Of a stretch of DNA of 64,000 nt, positions 61,396 to 64,000 are shown piece after piece. The DNA is from Methanobacterium sp. (GTDB taxonomy: Archaea; Methanobacteriota; Methanobacteria; Methanobacteriales; Methanobacteriaceae), in the NCBI GenBank assembly GCA_018263005.1, contig JADFDH010000001.1, forward strand, positions 124,001 through 188,000, given 5' to 3'. Numbering within the stretch: the stretch's first letter is position 1; the number at the start of each line of letters is the position of its first letter. Below the pieces are notes generated by a model. The model was not told the DNA's origin and ran no database searches. It saw only the letters and a list, made by a program, of their open reading frames with translations. The position numbers and the translations under genes were made by a program.

Positions 61396-62337
61396 TTGCA
61401 AAATATAATAGCCGGTGAAGAACACATCAACCGGAAAAACATCCTAGATGTTTATGACTTTCCAGAGATGTTAGAGGACTATCTTTTTGAATTAGAAATA
61501 AGAAATTACTCCCTAAATACAATTAAGACCTATAAATCCATAATAAATAACTTCTATAAATTCTTAAAAGAAGAAAAAGAAATCCACGATGAAAGAATGA
61601 TTCTAAGATCATTTAAGAAATACATAGGATTTCTTAAAAGGGATAAAAAAGTATCACAGAATTATATTTACCTGGTCACAGTAGTATTGAAGAAATTCTT
61701 CGAATTCGCCAGTATAGGGGTTCTTAAAGAGGTTAAAACTCCTAAAAGAACAAAAACTCTGCCTAAATCATTAAATGAAGATGAAGTTCAACGTTTGATA
61801 AATGCATTGGATGATTATCAGACCATAGGCCCGCCTAAGGCGTATGCAGAATTTTTAAGGAGACGTAATAAATTAATTCTAGCTCTACTATATTCATCAG
61901 GCTTAAGAGTCTCTGAACTGGTCACCCTACAGATCGATAGTGTGGATCTACATGAAAGAACCATAAGGATCCGGGGAAAAGGAGAAAAAGACAGGTTAGT
62001 CCTGTTCGATGGTAACACCAAAGTACTCATCGAGGATTATCTGGCCCAACGAGACGATGATAGTGAATATCTCTTCATCAACCGATACCATAAACACCTT
62101 ACACCCCGTTACGTGCAGATGATGATCAAAGACTACGCCCGGGTGGCGGGTATCAAGAAGAAGGTAACTCCACATATACTAAGACATTCATTTGCCACCC
62201 ACCTCTTAAAAAATGGTGTTGATATCAGGGCCATACAACAACTTCTAGGACATTCCAACCTATCAACAACCCAAATATACACCAGTGTGGATATGAAAAC
62301 CCTTAAAAATGTTTATGATAAGGCCAAATTAGGCTGA
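61396..62337 (+). CDS. xerA: Tyrosine recombinase XerA
   Basis: 313 residues. N-terminal SAM-like core-binding domain (YLFELEIRNYSLNTIKTYKS) and C-terminal catalytic domain. Active-site residues are all present: Arg171 in SGLRVSEL, His260 and Arg263 in HILRHSFATH, His286 in LGHSNLS, and nucleophile Tyr295 in QIYTSVD. Archaeal XerA resolves chromosome dimers at dif. The length and motifs fit the single-chain archaeal form rather than an integrase of a mobile element, and no att-like repeats flank it. Starts at TTG 61396 after AGGGGAGAA. Confidence 0.93.
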   Translation: MQNIIAGEEHINRKNILDVYDFPEMLEDYLFELEIRNYSLNTIKTYKSIINNFYKFLKEEKEIHDERMILRSFKKYIGFLKRDKKVSQNYIYLVTVVLKKFFEFASIGVLKEVKTPKRTKTLPKSLNEDEVQRLINALDDYQTIGPPKAYAEFLRRRNKLILALLYSSGLRVSELVTLQIDSVDLHERTIRIRGKGEKDRLVLFDGNTKVLIEDYLAQRDDDSEYLFINRYHKHLTPRYVQMMIKDYARVAGIKKKVTPHILRHSFATHLLKNGVDIRAIQQLLGHSNLSTTQIYTSVDMKTLKNVYDKAKLG

Positions 62338-62488
62338 ATATGTTTTAAAATCAACCAAAATTTTTTCTTATCCATTTTAAGCATAAACTAAGTGAAATTA
62401 TATCTTTGATAAATTTTTTCCATCTAATAACATTCTAGTCCTCCCAGTTTTAATTCAAAAAAAATAATCATGCAGAGGTAGTTCTAGA

Positions 62489-63451
62489 TTGAGACAATTC
62501 GAAAAACCCATAATCGTCAGTAGTAAATGCATTGAATTTGAGCCTTGCCGTTATAATGCGTTGATCATCAGTAGTAAAGTAGTGGAGAATCTAAAGGAAT
62601 ATGCTATATTCCGTCCGGTATGCCCTGAGGTGGAGATTGGTTTGGGAATCCCCAGGGATCCGGTGAGATTGGTAAGGGATAAGGAGAATACAAGTCTCTT
62701 ACAACCATCCACCGGGTCAGATCTCACCAGTAAAATGAATGATTTTTCAAATGAATTTCTTACAAATTTAAAGGATGTTGACGGTTTCATTCTTAAAAAC
62801 AGATCACCTTCTTGCGGTATTAAAAATGTTAAACGCTATTATGGGTTGGAGAACGCTGGTGCAGTAAGGGATGGTGTGGGTCTTTTTGCCCAGATGGTAA
62901 TAAATAAATTCCCATATCTTCCCTTGGAAGATGAGGGGAGGCTTAGAAATCTGATAATCAGGGAGAATTTTTTAACCAAGATATTTACCCTGGCTGATTT
63001 TCGTAAAATAAAAATTGAAGGTTCTTTTCATGATATGATAGAATTCCATACCAGAAATAAGCTGTTACTACTTGCTTTCAACCAGGAAATCGCTAGAAAG
63101 ATGGGTAAATTACTTTCTGATGGTAAATTATCACTGGATGGTGTTAAGAATGATTATGGTAAATTATTGGTTCATTTACTTTCTAAGGATCCTCATGTTT
63201 CTTCAAATATCAATGTTTTAATGCATGCCCTGGGATATTTTTCCAAGAAATTGTCCTCTGCTGAAAAATCATTCTTTTTAGATAATCTTGAAAAATATAG
63301 GGAAGGACGTATACCTCTACTGGTTAATATAAACTTAATCAAATCCTGGATTCTACGATTCGATGTGGAATATCTGGATAAACAAACCTTTTTCCAGCCT
63401 TATCCCGAGAATTTGATGCAAATCACATTCATATATGATAAGATGGGGTAA
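62489..63451 (+). CDS. DUF523-DUF1722 (YbgA-like) protein
   Basis: 320 residues. The N-terminal DUF523 has conserved cysteines in KCIEFEPCRYN and NRSPSCGIKN, with FRPVCPEVEIGLGIPRDPVRL between them. The C-terminal DUF1722/YbgA domain is recognisable from FHTRNKLLLLAFNQ, YGKLLVHLLSKDP, NVLMHALGYFSKKLS and LINLIKSWILRF. The fused form is widespread in bacteria and archaea; a role in thiol or DNA-repair biology has been suggested but is not established. Start is TTG 62489 with GAGGTAG upstream. Confidence 0.88.
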   Translation: MRQFEKPIIVSSKCIEFEPCRYNALIISSKVVENLKEYAIFRPVCPEVEIGLGIPRDPVRLVRDKENTSLLQPSTGSDLTSKMNDFSNEFLTNLKDVDGFILKNRSPSCGIKNVKRYYGLENAGAVRDGVGLFAQMVINKFPYLPLEDEGRLRNLIIRENFLTKIFTLADFRKIKIEGSFHDMIEFHTRNKLLLLAFNQEIARKMGKLLSDGKLSLDGVKNDYGKLLVHLLSKDPHVSSNINVLMHALGYFSKKLSSAEKSFFLDNLEKYREGRIPLLVNINLIKSWILRFDVEYLDKQTFFQPYPENLMQITFIYDKMG

Positions 63452-63689
63452 ATAAAGGTTTCAAATAGGTATTTGATTTTATAAAATGATTTTTAATTTT
63501 TTCATGTGGGGTGAAATGTATATAATATAAATAATATCTGAACCTAATAAATAAAGGAACTAATAAAAAGTATTTTCATTGATTAAAAAGCTTTTTTCAT
63601 TCAAATAAAATTATTAAAACGGTTAGATATGATAAAAATTGTAATGCAAGCTAAATTCAAAGAATTTGATTGGATAGGAGGGATTATAA

Positions 63690-64000
63690 ATGGAAATAAC
63701 CATTAATAACTATTTTGAAAAAAGGGAAAATTTATTCAAATGGCGTTCTAACACTTCTCTTATAAATAAAGTTGTCTTAGCATTTTTAGTAGCATGTTTC
63801 ACTGGTATTATGGCTCAAATTATAATAACACTACCCTGGACTCCTGTACCGGTTACTGGACAAACCTTCGCGGTTTTAATGGCAGGTATATTATTGGGAA
63901 GGTACTGGGGTGGTATTAGCCAAGCATTATATTTATTTGTGGGTTTATTGGGTGTTCCATGGTTTGCTGGAATGACTGGTGGATTCATGGTTCTATTCAC
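63690..64000 (+). CDS. bioY: Biotin transporter BioY, N-terminal part (cut by window edge)
   Basis: The frame from ATG 63690 (AGGAGGG eight bases upstream) is open to the window end, 103 residues. After a soluble start (MEITINNYFEKRENLFKW) it shows BioY hallmarks: the helix VVLAFLVACFTGIMAQI, then LPWTPVPVTGQTFAVLMAG, LLGRYWGGISQALYLFVGL and GVPWFAGMTGG. BioY is the substrate-binding S component of ECF-type biotin uptake. Whether the ATPase genes follow cannot be seen. Confidence 0.93.
   Translation, partial: MEITINNYFEKRENLFKWRSNTSLINKVVLAFLVACFTGIMAQIIITLPWTPVPVTGQTFAVLMAGILLGRYWGGISQALYLFVGLLGVPWFAGMTGGFMVLF

Noticed and set aside
61396..62337. Tyrosine recombinase as sign of an integrated element
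   Set aside because: Sequence is of the chromosomal XerA type; no flanking direct repeats, tRNA or phage genes nearby.

Overview
The window reads as chromosome from a pseudomurein-walled methanogen of the order Methanobacteriales, most like Methanobacterium. The sequence is AT-rich. It carries archaeal information-processing genes (TFB, Gar1, aIF5A, aRF1, archaeal DnaG, an archaeal-type UMP kinase), a probable coenzyme F430 synthetase, and giant secreted proteins with pseudomurein-binding repeats. There is no rRNA, CRISPR array or insertion sequence that I can see, and I recognised no tRNA gene.

Layout. 1-6.2 kb: the start of a PAS protein that runs off the left edge, a 1.15 k-residue beta-helix surface protein, and small zinc-ribbon or membrane proteins. 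6.2-13.7 kb: a housekeeping block. Agmatinase and aIF5A read leftward; pyruvoyl arginine decarboxylase, IMPase/FBPase, NAD kinase, CfbE-like F430 synthetase, HemC, a Gfo/Idh oxidoreductase and an HTH-PRTase read rightward. 13.7-21.3 kb: a 2000-residue cell-wall protein (seven pseudomurein-binding modules, two beta-helices, a C39-type cysteine peptidase, an aromatic tail) followed by four small membrane proteins in an A-B-B-A paralogue order. 21.4-34.2 kb: accessory genes, including several 38-51 aa ORFs, a PsbP-like lipoprotein-sized protein, a DUF4062-STAND-TPR protein, a lone AbrB protein, a methyltransferase, a YVTN beta-propeller surface protein and a receiver/7xPAS/histidine kinase hybrid. 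34.2-44.4 kb: a P-type ATPase, pterin dehydratase, MFS exporter, SemiSWEET, flavodoxin, TrmO, and a second beta-helix surface protein. 44.6-54.8 kb: core information-processing genes (aRF1, PyrH, TFB/Gar1, DUF211/RraA, Toprim/DnaG/AAA+). 54.8-61.1 kb: a second pseudomurein-binding surface protein with a downstream membrane protein, a decayed orphan C-terminal cassette and a TPR protein. 61.4-64 kb: XerA, DUF523-DUF1722 and the start of BioY.

How genes fit together. PdaD (arginine to agmatine), SpeB (agmatine to putrescine) and aIF5A (which takes the spermidine-derived hypusine-type modification) sit within 2 kb around one divergent promoter region. CfbE and HemC are both tetrapyrrole/F430 genes in the same direction.

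The most interesting material is in the accessory parts. (1) The two pseudomurein-binding surface loci are each followed by small multi-TM proteins, and one also by an orphan C-terminal cassette whose front half copies the intact protein while its tail diverges. This is the gene order of polymorphic toxin/immunity loci, which I offer as inference only. (2) Three secreted-protein genes have a good ribosome-binding site and a complete signal peptide but AUA or AUU where the start codon should be, with no canonical in-frame start that preserves the whole signal peptide. (3) A DUF4062-STAND-TPR protein resembles eukaryotic NPHP3/TEP1-like signalling NTPases and prokaryotic defence STANDs.
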